A model generated the notes under the pieces. It searched no databases, was not told the DNA's origin, and was given only the letters and a program-made list of their open reading frames with translations. Positions 1 through 12,216 of a DNA stretch of 64,000 bases are shown piece by piece. The DNA comes from Acanthornis magna. Taxonomy: Eukaryota > Chordata > Aves > Passeriformes > Acanthizidae. The number at the start of each line of letters is the position of its first letter. Position 1 is the first letter of the stretch. Made by a program: the position numbers and the translations under genes. The stretch is from the NCBI GenBank assembly GCA_036785705.1, contig JAWUZG010000029.1, positions 16,197,501 through 16,261,500 on the forward strand. The letters run 5' to 3'.

Positions 1-1270
1 AGTGTAAAAAAAAAAATTTCAAAGTTGATGCTCAAAGGGTTCTGTGCACTCAACACTCTTGCTGCCAGCCAAAAACTGCTTTGCCTATGGTTTAGCATCC
101 AGGTAGGACCAATATGTGGTAGCTCTTTCTCAGCGTCTATTTTTGCATGGTGCTTCTAGTACAGACTTCTATCATTCATTTGTGCAGCTTCTCCCAAGAA
201 GCTCCATGAAATTATGAGACTGGCACAAGCCATGAAAAGGAGGGCGAAGGTTCTGCAAAACATCAAGAAGCAGAAACAGTGAGCAAGTCATCCGTGCTGT
301 GAAACTTGGAGGATGTTCCCAGAGTGCAGAGAGGCAGAAGTTCACATTGCTTGTGATAAAGTATAATGAAAGCATCTCCCCTTCTAAAGCTCTAAATGTC
401 TCATGATGTTGGGGGCTTGCTGGCTGTGAAGCAAACATCATTAATATCATGAGGGTCTGTAGCAGTCTCTCGCAGGACAAGCGACATTTAGGGGCTCAAG
501 ACTGAAATAGATCAGGACCATTAGAGAGTATATTAGAATTGGTTGGTATTATACTGTCCTATTATATATGAGCCTACCTGGTAATACTTTAACTTGCTCC
601 TCATAGAAATACCTTTCTTCACTCTCAATCAAGTCCAGTCTGCACTGTCCCAAAAAATTCAAAATGTGTCCACCCTTTTCATAGATTTTCCTGCCTGATA
701 ATGCAGAGCCTAAAACTTCTAAGATATCAAGTCATCATTTAAAAGCTGTGTACTTCCTGAGAAACTTATATGGGCAATAACAGAATATCTTAGAAGGAGG
801 AAGATGCAGTGAAAATCCTAACAGAACCCTTTAACCTCAGCATTGCCAGTGCATTCTGTGTTATACAGGAGGTGGTATTTTGAGGTTACCATGGGCAAAC
901 AGAAGTACATCAGAAGAGCTTGATTGTGAGGCTCTCTGGAGGTGGAAACACACCAGAGTAACTGCAGACATGCCAAGCAGTGGTGTCATTAAACCACTGA
1001 ATTGTCCTGCCCTGTGCAGGGGCTCCTGAGCCATTCCAGCAGGCAAGTTGGACACTGGCATTCCACGCAGCAGCTTGGGACTGCTTTAGTTCATGCTTTT
1101 AGCCACAGTCCCACAGGCAGTTCAGCTGATGTAGGAGTGGTGAAGCCCAATGTGCTTTTCTTCCACCCTGATGGACCATCTCCTTGGCTGCAGAATGAAA
1201 CAGTGAGAGAAGGAATCCAGCAGGGGTCATCCAAAGATATAGGATTGTACCCTCATCAGCAAAGGCACAA
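1..1270. other. Unique non-coding DNA, left edge
   Basis: I see no exon-like segment, promoter island or recognisable repeat here. Open frames are about 100 codons or less, show no domain and lack splice signals around conserved-looking codons. Confidence 0.5.
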
Positions 1271-1422
1271 TGCTCTTGCTCTTGGCCATTTGGCACAAGC
1301 ATGGTGCAATTAACACCAAGGTCATGGGCTCAATCCCTGTATGGGCCATTCAGTTCATAGCTGGACTTAAATGATCCACCTGGGGCCCTTCCAACTCAGA
1401 CTGGTATGTGATTCTGTGATTC
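1271..1422 (+). mobile_element. tRNA-Ile-derived SINE with CR1-like tail (TguSINE1-like)
   Basis: The head (about 1271-1347) aligns by eye with a tRNA-Ile: a degenerate D arm, a stretch like the anticodon arm (GGTGCAATTAAC), CCAAGGTC, a B-box-like GGGCTCAATCC at about 1326-1336, and an acceptor-like ATGGGCCA. The tail (about 1348-1422) has the CR1 3' end pattern: GGACTTAAATGATCC, then CCCTTCCAACTCAGA, then repeated TGATTCTGTGATTC. A tRNA-Ile head fused to a CR1 tail is the known architecture of TguSINE1 in zebra finch and relatives. It is decayed (no intact cloverleaf), so it is not a functional tRNA gene. The 5' boundary is approximate. Confidence 0.7.
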
Positions 1423-1494
1423 GTATGAAGGGCATTCCACTGATTTCTGTTTCCAGTCCTGACTTCTGTTTTATGGATGGAGAAGTGTGCCCCT

Positions 1495-2417
1495 TGTTGA
1501 ATGTTGGAGGGGGGATGGAATTTTTTTTCCATTCTGTTGCTGGGCAGCTAATGACTGGTACTTAAGGGCCATCTACTCTTACAAAAGAGACAAAGATTTT
1601 GGCTAGGTGGAGCACGGGAACAAGAGATTGGGGGGATTGATAGCGGGGACACTCGTTCGAAGGATTTGGAGGAGAGAGCAGTGGGAAAAGCGGCTCTCTG
1701 CTTTTTTGGCTGCAACTGTGGAAAAAGCCCGGCTTTGCACCGGTTCTTCTCTACCTGGTGGGTGAGTTCTCGCTTGGGAAAAAGGCATGGGACTCCAATC
1801 CTCTCTTCCCCTCCGGGAGGGTGCATTTTTCCCAGCTGCACTGCAGCAGAACGGGACCTGACTGCCGCCACCCCGCGACCCCGCCTGCCACAACTGCAGA
1901 GTTCCTGCCACCTTTTCGTTGCTGGCTAGCTTGGGTGAGCCCATCTTGCCATTCCTTCTCCCTGCTCGGAGCTCCCTGCCCATCGCGTGCTGCTGCACTC
2001 TGCCTCTGCCCAGCTGCCCGCCATTATCCCCGCAAGACCAACCTGACGTTGCGGCACAGCACCCCCTGCAGCTGCGTGGGAGCCATCACACCTGCCCCGC
2101 CCAGCTGAGAGCAAACAGCACCCCTGCTGGCTGTGATCGTGACTGCACCAAACAGGAAAGTGCCTGACAGCCCAGGGACATCTGCCACTGAGTTTTTGGT
2201 TTTGTTTACTGTTTTTTTTCTTGTTTACTGTTTTTGTTACTGATTGTTTACCTCATTATAGATACTAGTAAAGAACTCTTATTCCTTTTCCCATATCTTT
2301 GCCTGAGAGCCCTTGATTCCAAAGTTATAATAATTCAGAGGGAAGGGGGTTCACATTCTCTGTTCTAAGGAAGGTTCCCACCTTCCTTAGCAGACACCTG
2401 TCTATCAAACCAAGACA
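1495..2417 (+). mobile_element. Solo retroviral LTR with 5-bp target duplication
   Basis: The element starts TGTTGAATG and ends AAACCAAGACA, giving the TG...CA termini of an LTR. The five bases before it (1490-1494) and after it (2418-2422) are both CCCCT. The interior has a GC-rich block (about 1780-2110) followed by a T-rich region and AGTAAAG (about 2266). The last ~150 bp closely match the end of the LTR at 48127-48773 while the first ~750 bp do not, so the two share R/U5 but have different U3 regions. No internal retroviral genes flank it, so it is a solo LTR formed by LTR-LTR recombination. Plus orientation is inferred from the relative at 48127, which has a TATA box on the + strand. 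Open frames inside (up to 131 codons) are not genes. Confidence 0.75.
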
Positions 2418-2422
2418 CCCCT

Positions 2423-5071
2423 AAACACAGTGGTCAGCATTTCCTATGCTGCTGGTAATCACAATTTTCACACATGGGAAAAGTACTATAAAAATCAGGA
2501 CTGGCAAAGGTACTGAAGAACATGAAGCCACTTCATAATTTCCTCCCAGGCACTTTCAGGTATGTTTTTCCTTATGCAGTTTTAAATGTCCTGAAACAAA
2601 AGAATATTAAACGTGGGGCTTGAGGTCTGGTACCATGCCAAGACACATCCAGAGGGATTGAGGAATGAGGTAGAGAAAATCTTTTCTATATGTTGTAACT
2701 TCGAGACTGAATCTCTACAGGAGAAAAGACAAAGGGTCAGAGTACTTTTCCAGAAGAGAGTAGATTTTAATTCCCAGAGAAATCAAAAAAATAACTGCAA
2801 AGGAGATTGGGTATGGGATTTGAGGAACTCTTGGGCCGGTGGGCCATAAGGCAGCAACCAGCAAATTGTGATCAGTGAGAGAAGAAGAGCAGTGCCTGTG
2901 TGGGTCTTACAGCACAGGGTGCTTGAAGAGATGGAGGGGCAGACTGATGGCACTAATCATCACGTGCTCCATCTGCACTGGTGCTGGTTGGTACAGGGTT
3001 AACAGCAACTTTGGCCATTAGATATATTTTAGGATTAAACCAAGAAGGAGAGGGGCACACTTGCTTAGTATTCAGCAGGCCCCTGTCTGGGTGCTCTTCC
3101 CCATTTTCTCTTGAAGTAATCTATTACCACATCTCAAGAGAAAAATTACCCCAATCTAAAGATTAATAGAGCAGTGTGTGTACGTTTCCAGTGATGTGTA
3201 TGAAACTCAATTTTTTTTGTCACTGTATGCACTGAGGTGTCCTTTATCAGCAAATCTCTAGATCTTAAAAAGTAGGCTGATTATTGGAGAGGGCAGCAGA
3301 CAATTTAGGGCACATGGTGTTTTCTTATGACAGAAGCTTTGCTGTGAAGTACAGTAATTTATGTCGATAAATTGCAGCCATCAGAATGTCTTGAACACTT
3401 CATAGTATGAATTTCTAAGCATACATCTCTCATTTTAGTAGTGGATGGGTAGAAAAGGGGTTTGAGAGAATGGGGAAAAATAACTCTTGCTTTTACTATT
3501 TCTTGAAAAGTAGATGCCAGACTTCCATGTGTTCCTAAAATTGGCTCATTGTCACTAGGGTCAGATCAACCCAATTTTGGTTTAATGTGACACGTTAAAA
3601 AACTTTTCTCCTCCATAACCAAGTTGCAGCAAAAATTAAGGAGTCCATACAGTGTCAAGACTGGCTACTTTTTTAACACTAGATTTTTCTTATCAAAGTT
3701 GTTTTGATTTTAGAGTTCTGTGTGCATGCCAAAATGTAAACCTTTTTAAATCAAGAATTAAAGGCACTGGGGGGTCCATATCTTATTGTGAGCGGTTGCA
3801 AATTTCTCCGTCTTTTTTCCTTAATGTTATATGATCAGAAGTTTTAAAGGGAATTCTTTGGACTTCGATTCAATACAACACGGGCTGGGTACTGAGGTTT
3901 CTATGATAACAGTGTCTCACAGACTTAGCTTAAGCACGTGATTTAGTTCTTCTCTGAATTGTAGCCTGCAGAAATGAACAGTGAAGTAGACTGACTAGAT
4001 AAGGTCCAAATTAGGTATGAATTTACCCTAAAGATGAGTGTGCATGTGTCTTGGAGTTGCAGTTGTCCCTGAACATGGTCATGAATGTACTCAACTGGCC
4101 TGAAGATTTGTACTATTTGAACCCCATATCTCTAAGGAATGATAGAGAGACCTACCAAGTGTTTTCAAAGCAGAAAATATATTCAAAGTTTGACCTGTCA
4201 TGACCCATCTTCACTTGCAGATCTTTTGCAGAGATGAGCCTGGATTACAGAGGTTTGAATTCTAGGATTTTCGGAGGGATAGATGCTGAAATTAGTCTCA
4301 TTAGCAATTAAGAGGTTTTGAGGGGATGGTTTGGTGTTTTAGAGCATTATAATTGCATGCAGAAATTGTTAAAATACTGATGTTAATGGTACATCTAACT
4401 GAGTGTGCTGTTGCATATGGTCTGATATCAGTAATTGTAGAAGATAGGGATTTAAACCAAAAAATATTGGTTTTGTTCTGGAAGAGAATGTTTCTGTATT
4501 GACAGACAGACAGCTACTGTGCATGTGATTTCCTAACCTTATCTCCTATGACAGTGTTGTACTGTGCTGCTTGCATATATGCAGCAGGAAGAAAACTACA
4601 GCATAACCTGTTTACTAATGGTGGGATTTCCTTTAGGTTCAATGCAAGCATGGCATATTCTTATGAGACACTTGCAAAACTTTCCAAACAGCAGCAATGA
4701 GTAGTGATTTCTAGCATGCCTTCTGGAGCTCTGGAAGAGGGTCTCTTTACTCATAACTAAGAATGAGAGCCAGTTGGGATTCGTTCAAATAAGCTCTTTC
4801 CTGTTTGATATATATTGCTATCTCCAGTTTTGCCACAAGTGTCTTCAAGTTGTTATAATTTCTGCCCCTCCCTTTCTCTTTTCCCCCAAGATTTCAGCTT
4901 TCCATGCAAGTGGTCCAGAACCTAACAGTCTGCTGAAGATAAAAGATATACACTAAGATGGGATGTATCTTGGGCATGTGCCATCTCCTAAAGCAAAAAA
5001 GTGAGAGACTCCACATTTGGAGTTAATTTTTCTAGTGGAAGAAAGTTTCTCTGGGTGTTAACTTTTGTTTC
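2423..5071. other. Unique non-coding DNA between two LTRs
   Basis: AT-rich intergenic or intronic sequence. Open frames are under 80 codons and none resembles a known family. No repeat was recognised. Confidence 0.45.
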
Positions 5072-5076
5072 AATAC

Positions 5077-6159
5077 TGTGTTGGTTTTGCTTGGCCCAGT
5101 TTTGCTAGTGGGGGGCCTCAAAGATGGCTCCCGTGTGAAGGTTCTGGAAGCTTTCACCATGTCCATCAGAGCCAATCTCCAATGGCTCTGATGATGATGG
5201 ACATGCTGCTGGCCAAGGCTGGGCAAATTAAAGATGTGATAATGCCTCTGTGATAACATATTTAAGAAGAAATCAAAACAATGGGGAATGCACTTCTTTT
5301 TAGCTAGAGAAGGAGGAAGAGGTGAGAACATGTGAGGGAAAACAACATGGAGACACCAACGTCAGTGGAGAAGGTGGGGGAGGAGGTGCTCCAGGCACCA
5401 GAGCCAAGAATCCTCTGCCAGCCATGGTGAGGACCATGGTGAAGCAGTTTGTCCCCCTGCAGCCCATGGGGTCCACAGGGGATGCAGAGATCCACCCCCA
5501 GTCCATGGGGAGGTGCCCACACCAGAGCAGGTGGATGCCTGGAGAAGGCTGTGGTCCAGTGGGAGTCCCAATGGAGAGAGAGGCCTTGCTCCCAAGATGG
5601 AACAGCCCGGCCTCGGAGGTCTGCACCCCATGGACAAGGGGCTCACGCAGCAGCAGTTTTGGGAGGACTGTCTGCCCATGGGAGGAGGCTCACATTGCAG
5701 CAGGTTTGGGCAGGCTGCTGCTTGTGAGAGTAGACCCACGCTGGAGGAGTTCACGGGGAGCTGTCTCCTATGGGAGGGACCCCACAGCAATGCAGAGGAA
5801 AAGACTTCTTTCCTGGAGCAGCAGAAGAAGATCTTGGTGATAAACTGACCAAAACCCCTTGCCCTCCCCACTGTGCTGCTGGTGGGAAGGAGGGAGGGGG
5901 GATGAGCAGAGAAATGGTGTCTTTGAGGGCTTTTATTTTTACTTCTCGTTATCCTCCTCTATTTCTGTAGTAATAAAATTTCACTTGTAACTTTAAGAGA
6001 AGCCTCTTCTGTCCTTAGAGCATCTCCCAGTCCTCATCTCAGCTCACGAGCCCCGTGTGTATTAACTTTTTTTTCCTCCTCTGTCCAACTGTGTCAGGGA
6101 GAGTGAGTGAGTAGATGTCGTGGGTACCTTGGTCTGTGGCCAGGGTCTAAGCCATGACA
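5077..6159 (+). mobile_element. Solo ERVL-type LTR with perfect 5-bp target duplication AATAC
   Basis: A 1083-bp element starts TGTGTTGGTTTTGC and ends AAGCCATGACA, both characteristic of a large avian class III (ERVL) LTR family. It is flanked on both sides by AATAC (5072-5076 and 6160-6164); 5 bp is the usual ERVL duplication length. A TATA-like TATTTAAG lies at about 5260 and an AATAAA at 5972-5977, so transcription orientation is +. The GC-rich middle (about 5380-5770) contains degenerate ~50-bp units with CAGCCCATGG-type motifs, related to the array in the LTR at 12217. Overlapping open frames of 90-170 codons here arise from this GC-rich repeat and are not genes. No internal viral region is present. 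Confidence 0.9.
5158..5205. repeat. Imperfect hairpin inside the LTR U3
   Basis: The 17-base arm CATGTCCATCAGAGCCA (5158-5174) is followed by an 8-base loop and the complementary arm TGGCTCTGATG...GGACATG (5183-5205). The right arm carries an extra 6-base ATGATG-type bulge. Confidence 0.8.
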
Positions 6160-6164
6160 AATAC

Positions 6165-9140
6165 AAAAAAAAGGCTGATGGAATAAATTACAACTTTTTC
6201 TTCTGTTTTCAGCCCTGGACTCAAAAAGCACAAAAGGATCAGTGCACTTTTGCCTGGTACATTGCAATGTAATTGCATCATTCACTAAAAATTACAACTG
6301 ACTCCACAGTGTAAGGGAGGAGGAAATGAGAAGCTGGCAGCCAAGTTCTGACTCACCTTAAATGTATACATGAGGAGCATAGTGTATCAAAAAAAGTGCA
6401 GATAGGACTAGGCCCTGGGGTTTATATTCACATTATGTGGTCTGTTCACAAATGTGATGGGGGAGTACTCTGGCAGATTCCTACACTTATTAATTATTTT
6501 CTATTTGGGGAAGATTAAGTTTTGAAGAAAAACATCCAGTAATCACTGGGGTACTATTTATACCATCATAAACTTGTGTCAACTTAACTGACTTCAATAA
6601 TGATTATTATTATAAAACCCAGCAACTCATCTCACCCACTGCATACATGCTGCAGTAGGGAGGAATTTTCCTTTTTTTCCTTCTCCCTTCTGCTTCTTCA
6701 CACAATACCCAACTTAACTCAATTTTCCTCTTCTCTTCTCCCCTAGCTGTCAATCATTGTCACATTACTTTGCATCATATGCATCAAGAAGAACAGCTTT
6801 TTCCATCAAGTAAGCCAATTCTAAAGCTGCCTTCCCAGAGGCTACACAGATTGTGCAAGCTGGAGGAGCTCAGGAAAGAGTAAACCGGACAATAACAAAG
6901 GTTCCCAGAGCTGCCTCTGCCTGCCAATCTCTCAGGCAAGCATTCGCTCAGTACTCTATATAGTCCATGCCCCCAGGGCCAGAATCATGCCTGAGCTCTG
7001 CCAGCAGAGCTCCCACCCACACCATTAATCACAGTAGGGAGGGGGAAATGGCTCATTACACTGCATCAGTGATACTGTCCACTCTGTGTTCTACGAATTA
7101 CAGTGTTGCACTCAGCATCCCCTGACTTCTGAAGTCCATGATTCAAGAGAAGAAGCAAAACTTCTTAACAGGAGTGATTACCTGTAAGCAACAGAAGTTA
7201 GGCAGCAAGCTGCACTTAGTGAGTTTAGACAGCTACAGCAAGGCAAGCTTTCCAAGACATATTTTTTCTACTGTTAAATCTTTTCCCTCCCTCTCCCAAA
7301 ATGATAGATTTGAGGGACTTTTCTGTTCTGAAGCATTGTTTTCAAGCCACTCAGTCCCATTTCCAGTATAGTTTTTGTGTGACACTTGTGTAAGGCCTCC
7401 TTTATGGCTGACTGGCTTCAGGTATAATTGAGTGAGTAAGAGCTTCCTGCAGTATTCTGGCTTTCTTTAAAGGTCCTGTGGTTTGCTAGAGAACGCTATG
7501 GCTATTTATGGATACCCTTTCAGAGTAGCAGAGATTTATCTCCCTGGCTGCCAATGATATTAGAAGTTGTGTAACTACATTCTTGCTCACAGCTTTAAAA
7601 TATGACCATTTATTGTTCTCTTTTATGCTTATGTACCTGTAAGTAAGCCCTTCAAAATCTGTAGTATCCAGGTTCCACTCTTGCACATGACATGATAAAC
7701 CTCTTGCCATGTTCTGACCTCAGTGCTACAAGGCTCATCAATATCAGTTCTGTGCAGAATTTGCAAGGTTCTTCAGCTCTTCCTGGAAATGTTGGTGTTT
7801 AATTCGGTCTTTTCTAAACCCTCCAGTAAGCTCCAAGATCTCATCAGACTTTCTTCCTGCTGATTTTGGGCATCACTGCGAGCGCTTCCCTTGGTCTCAT
7901 GAAGGCTGCCTTGTAGTGGGCAGGCATGTGATATTACTTAGCTGGTGTTGAAACAAACCTGCCTGTTTCTAGAAGACCAGTGCTACCTATTCTTTAACAG
8001 ATACACCTCTTGATAGGTTGCCATGCCTTAAATTACAAAGTAGATATAACTGTTCAGAGATCACCAGGTTTCATGTTGGGTTCAAAGCTTGCATGGGACA
8101 TCTCTAGGTTCTGAGGCTTACCCCAGTAGGCTTACCTACTTCTTCCTTGTCACTATCTCATAGTGATACATAAAAATATCCTTCTAAAATTATGCTATTA
8201 AGAAGATTATGTACCTATATTCACATCTTCCAAGAGGTGGAATAGCGTTGTAGGGCTCACTTGCTTTGGGACTTCTGCATTCGCTTAATTATAAAGTGCC
8301 TACTCTGATTGAAATATCTGAGGAGTAATCTTCTACGTTCTTAGGTACTTCTGTTTACCTTGTAATCACAAAGACATCAGAGATGGGGTGTTTTTTGGTA
8401 TTGTAGGATGTTTAGAATAGTACAGCAAAGAAGAATTCAAATGGAAGTATTATAGCTATATTAAGTTTCTCCTATGAGCATAAGTCGTAAATACAAACAT
8501 CATTTTTAATGCACTGTGCAGCAGACATGTTGATACTATTGGTGGGAAGCCCCATAGCAGTAGTTAAAGGAATGCCTATAATTTGAAAATACTGTGTGCT
8601 TTATTATTGATCTGCCTTATTTCAAAGTAGAAATTTATGTTGTTGGGGGAGTTGGTTTTTTTCAATTTTAAGCAAATACACCAAGTTAAAATAAATTTTG
8701 AAACTACATAGGAAATAAACTTCTACATCGATCATTCTTTCCCCAGATAATGAGATACTTAACTCTACTCCTATCTTTTTAAACTGTATTTATTTTCTTT
8801 TCTCACACTTACACAAAACCTCTAAAAAGATGCATTAGTCTGCTGTAGACGGTGAGTTAATCAGAAATCTTTTACAGTGCTATTTTTTCATCCTTTAGAC
8901 ACTTTTGAGGAAGATGTCAGTTTAAGAAGAATTTAAGCTGCTAGCATTGTTTCTAGAGCTAACAGAAATGTTTTAATAGTAATTTAAAGTTTGCTTTCCC
9001 TCTGAGATAATTTTGCTTTCAGTAAAATTTTCCATATCCACAAAAATAAAAAAGTATTTCACATCTAGTGATTTTAAGCAATCACTGAAATAGTTTATGT
9101 CAATTAAATTCTGCTAGGTGTCATATTTTTTGGGAAGTGA
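6165..9140. other. Unique non-coding DNA
   Basis: I see nothing gene-like: open frames are short, there is no CpG-rich stretch and no recognised transposon. A pyrimidine-rich tract lies at about 6670-6740. Confidence 0.45.
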
Positions 9141-9143
9141 ACG

Positions 9144-9170
9144 CAAAACAAAACAAAACAAAACAAAAAA
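9144..9170 (+). repeat. (CAAAA)n microsatellite
   Basis: Five CAAAA/AAAAC units run into an A-rich end, about 65 bp to the left of a CR1 fragment. This is a simple repeat. Confidence 0.85.
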
Positions 9171-9231
9171 TTATTGAGCACAACAAATGGACAGGATGGG
9201 AAAAGTGGTGTCAGATATGATACAATAATAT

Positions 9232-9445
9232 TTCATAGAATCATAGAACAATTTGGTTTGGAAGAGACCTTAAAGTTCATCTAGTTTCAAACCCCCTGCC
9301 ACAAGCAGGGACGCCTTTCACAAGACCAAGTTGCTCAAAGCCCCATCCAACATGGCCTTGAACATTCCCAGGGTTGGGGCATCCACAACTTCTCTGGAAA
9401 CTTGTTCCAGTATCTCACCACTTTGATTCTGAATTCAAAATACAA
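9232..9445 (-). mobile_element. CR1 LINE fragment (3' end)
   Basis: The left end reads CATAGAATCATAGAA, the reverse complement of the CR1 3' terminal repeat. The rest follows the usual CR1 3' region read in reverse: GGTTTGGAAGAGACCTTAAAG, CCCCCTGCCACAAGCAGGGAC, CCATCCAACATGGCCTTGAAC, and a G+C block near GGGGCATCCACAAC. It is a short 5'-truncated copy in minus orientation with no coding capacity. Confidence 0.9.
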
Positions 9446-12216
9446 TTCAGAAAGGTAGCTTTCTTGGGTATTGATAGGACTGTTTCTCCTACAGTACCCC
9501 TCAGACACTGATAATTAGTGAGGAATTACAAATGTTTGAAGATGACAGTAATTTCAGGTAAGATAAGGAACATTCCAGGCAAAAGGCAGATTGACTTTAT
9601 GGAAGCTCCCTGTAGCATCAAGAAGAGGCTGTTTGAGGATGTATTTCCTTTCTCGGCAATTGCAGCCATGATGTTCCTTTAACCCCAAGTGCTCTTGGCA
9701 GCTGACAAGCTGTAGTGTAGTTGGTGTAGTCTTTTATTTTACATGTGACTGTTGGATTTGTAGTTCCTTTTCCTTCCCACTTCTTGCAGTGTGTTAGGGT
9801 AGTTTATTGGTAGGTTAAAAGCCAATGTCAAGTCCTCCATACAGTAAAACTGAGAGCCTGCTGACATGCATCACTGTGACATGGCATGACTGTTGCAATC
9901 CATCTTGACCAGTGCGTTTGAAAGCAGAACTACATATAATCAATTGCACTCTTAAAACTTTAATGTCTTTGACTGCGCCATGTAGCACTACATTAATTTA
10001 GCGGTGCATTCGGCCTCTGCGTTTTAGGTCCAAGGGCTTACACCACCTGGCGTGGGCAGTGCCTGACACGGCGCTGTGTCGTTAATGCAGAAACCTTTCC
10101 TTCCTCTCAGCCCTGGCAGAAAGCCTGCTACAGCCCCACTGAGCCACTGTTCCCTAGTGAAGAGGAAGCCAAAGAAAAGATCCCCCAAACCACTGAATCC
10201 TTTAAGGGGGCCTGGAAGTGCCCGGCATGTTTCTGAATGTAAAGGATGAGGAGCCGAGCCAGTTTGCAGAGGGGAGAAGAGGGTGGGAGGCAGGGCTAAA
10301 AAGGCTTTTCAGGTCAGGAGGAGGAAGCACACCAATACGAAGAGCACTGTTCATATTGGAAATCATTATTCAAAGTCAATCAGATTTTTTTGAGAGTGCG
10401 CAGCCAGTTACAGATTCTCAGTAGAGAGTTTTCCACTTGAATGAAGTCTTAGACAGTCAATGAGACTTAGAACTAGTCTCTAATGACAAATCTCTTTTTG
10501 CATTTTGGGGACAAATGTTATATAGGAGCTGTTTGTATTCAGAAGCATCGATAACAAATCTTAACCTTACATCCCAAAAAACAACAAATGTAAAAGCACA
10601 CAGCCAGGAACATCAAATGAGCCATATGCAATGACGTAGTGATTCATATACATTGCAGATACCACTCCCGTGGCCTTCCTGAAGCAAAGGGCTCTAATGC
10701 TGGGTGAAGTGGAAGTGGGTAATACTAGCTAAAATAGGCTTTGCTGTGTCACAAGTTACATTTTTGTTGGATTCTTTTTTCCAAAAAAGCTGACTTTAAG
10801 GCTTAGAAAGAAGATTGAAAGATGCAGTGGGCAGCACTGTTTCAAGAGCAATCCTTTTTTTTTTTTTTTGAGGATATGGAGAGCCATCTAATCCAACTGA
10901 GTACCTCTGAACAATAAACAGGGCCGTTTGCAGCCTCCTGTTGAATCTCATGTTCTGTCTCAAGGGTTGCAACACATAAACTGCTGGATTCCAGTGAGTG
11001 AGTTTGGAGGAGCCACAGATCCATGAATATCAACAAATGTTGTAAGTTTAAGATGCAAGTTTGAAGATAAATGGAATAGAATTAATAAGCAGCAGTAATA
11101 GCTTTATAATGGAAATTGTATAGACATTAGAGGTACATAGGGTGTTAGTAATCATATTAATTATTTGTTAACAATAAGGCAAAGTAATAAAATTAAAAAT
11201 CAAAAAGCTTAGTTGTTCACATGCAGATCTAGAGGAGCATTTTGTAATAGAAATAATTGCTTTTGTTTCATCCTCAGGGTGATGCTATCTGTGTCTAATT
11301 GTTTTTTCTCAAGAAAGCAGAGCAATCTAAAATTCTAAGTAATGCACAACAATTGCAGGGGTGAAAAAAACCACATTTTAGAAACCTCTTACAGCATCCC
11401 ACCCCAATGCTGTGAAAGGAATCAGTGCTGCTAGGAAGGGTAAAGATAAATGGAATTACTTTTCTATTAGAAGTATAATAGTCTTTATTAGTTAGTTACG
11501 TGTGCCTCGAATAGATCAGCTGTCAGGGAGAGCAAGTAGATGAGCATGTACCTTGTGAGCTGTCAGGAGCAGATCAGCGTGGGTTTTTTAAATAATAATT
11601 ACTCCCTTCCAGAGAAATGTTTTAGACAAAAGCACAGATGCTTTATTAATGGAGCTTTTTGTGCATAAGGATGAATATTCCAGTTTGTTCTCTTAATTTT
11701 TTTGTATGTAATGCCGTATTTTCATAAAACTCCTTTAGGAAATGGTGCCGTTCACTGTTAAAGCTTGCACAATAAAATTGTTTGTCAGGGATTTAATTTG
11801 ATTGAAGTTCGTTATTTTTGCTTGCAGCTCAGAGGGGCTGCCGCTTGCTTTCCAGCCTGGCAATGCCCTTGCCCTCTGCAAGCCATAATGCAAACAGCTG
11901 TCCTGGGATTCAGTGTGGCAGGGCACGTATCTTTTCTTGCACCCTGACCATTACACAGAGGTGAAGGCAGCTGTTTGCTTCCTTGCGGTCAGAGGAGCTC
12001 TTTGAGCACCAGATCCACCATTCTGGCACCGTTTAATAGTCTGGTTTGACAGCTTGATTGAGATCTTGGAGCAAGTAATTCTTGGTATTCATGAGAGTGT
12101 GGAGCTTCTGGGGGCCACCCAGGAGTCTGAATGGAGCAGCTGTGATCTAGGTCAGTTCTGGTGGAGGCTGGACTTGGCAGGGGAAGGGTTTAAATATGCA
12201 ATATGTTGAACCCTTC
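9446..12216. other. Unique non-coding DNA
   Basis: Mostly AT-rich sequence with a moderately GC-richer stretch at about 10000-10330. No exon with convincing splice sites was found. A poly-T run at about 10855-10870 may be the end of an unrecognised retroposon. Confidence 0.45.

Noticed and set aside
1271..1347. A functional tRNA-Ile gene
   Set aside because: The acceptor and D arms do not pair and a CR1-like tail follows directly, so it is a SINE head.
5322..5871. 172- and 169-codon open frames on both strands
   Set aside because: They overlap each other inside the GC-rich repeat core of a solo ERVL LTR.
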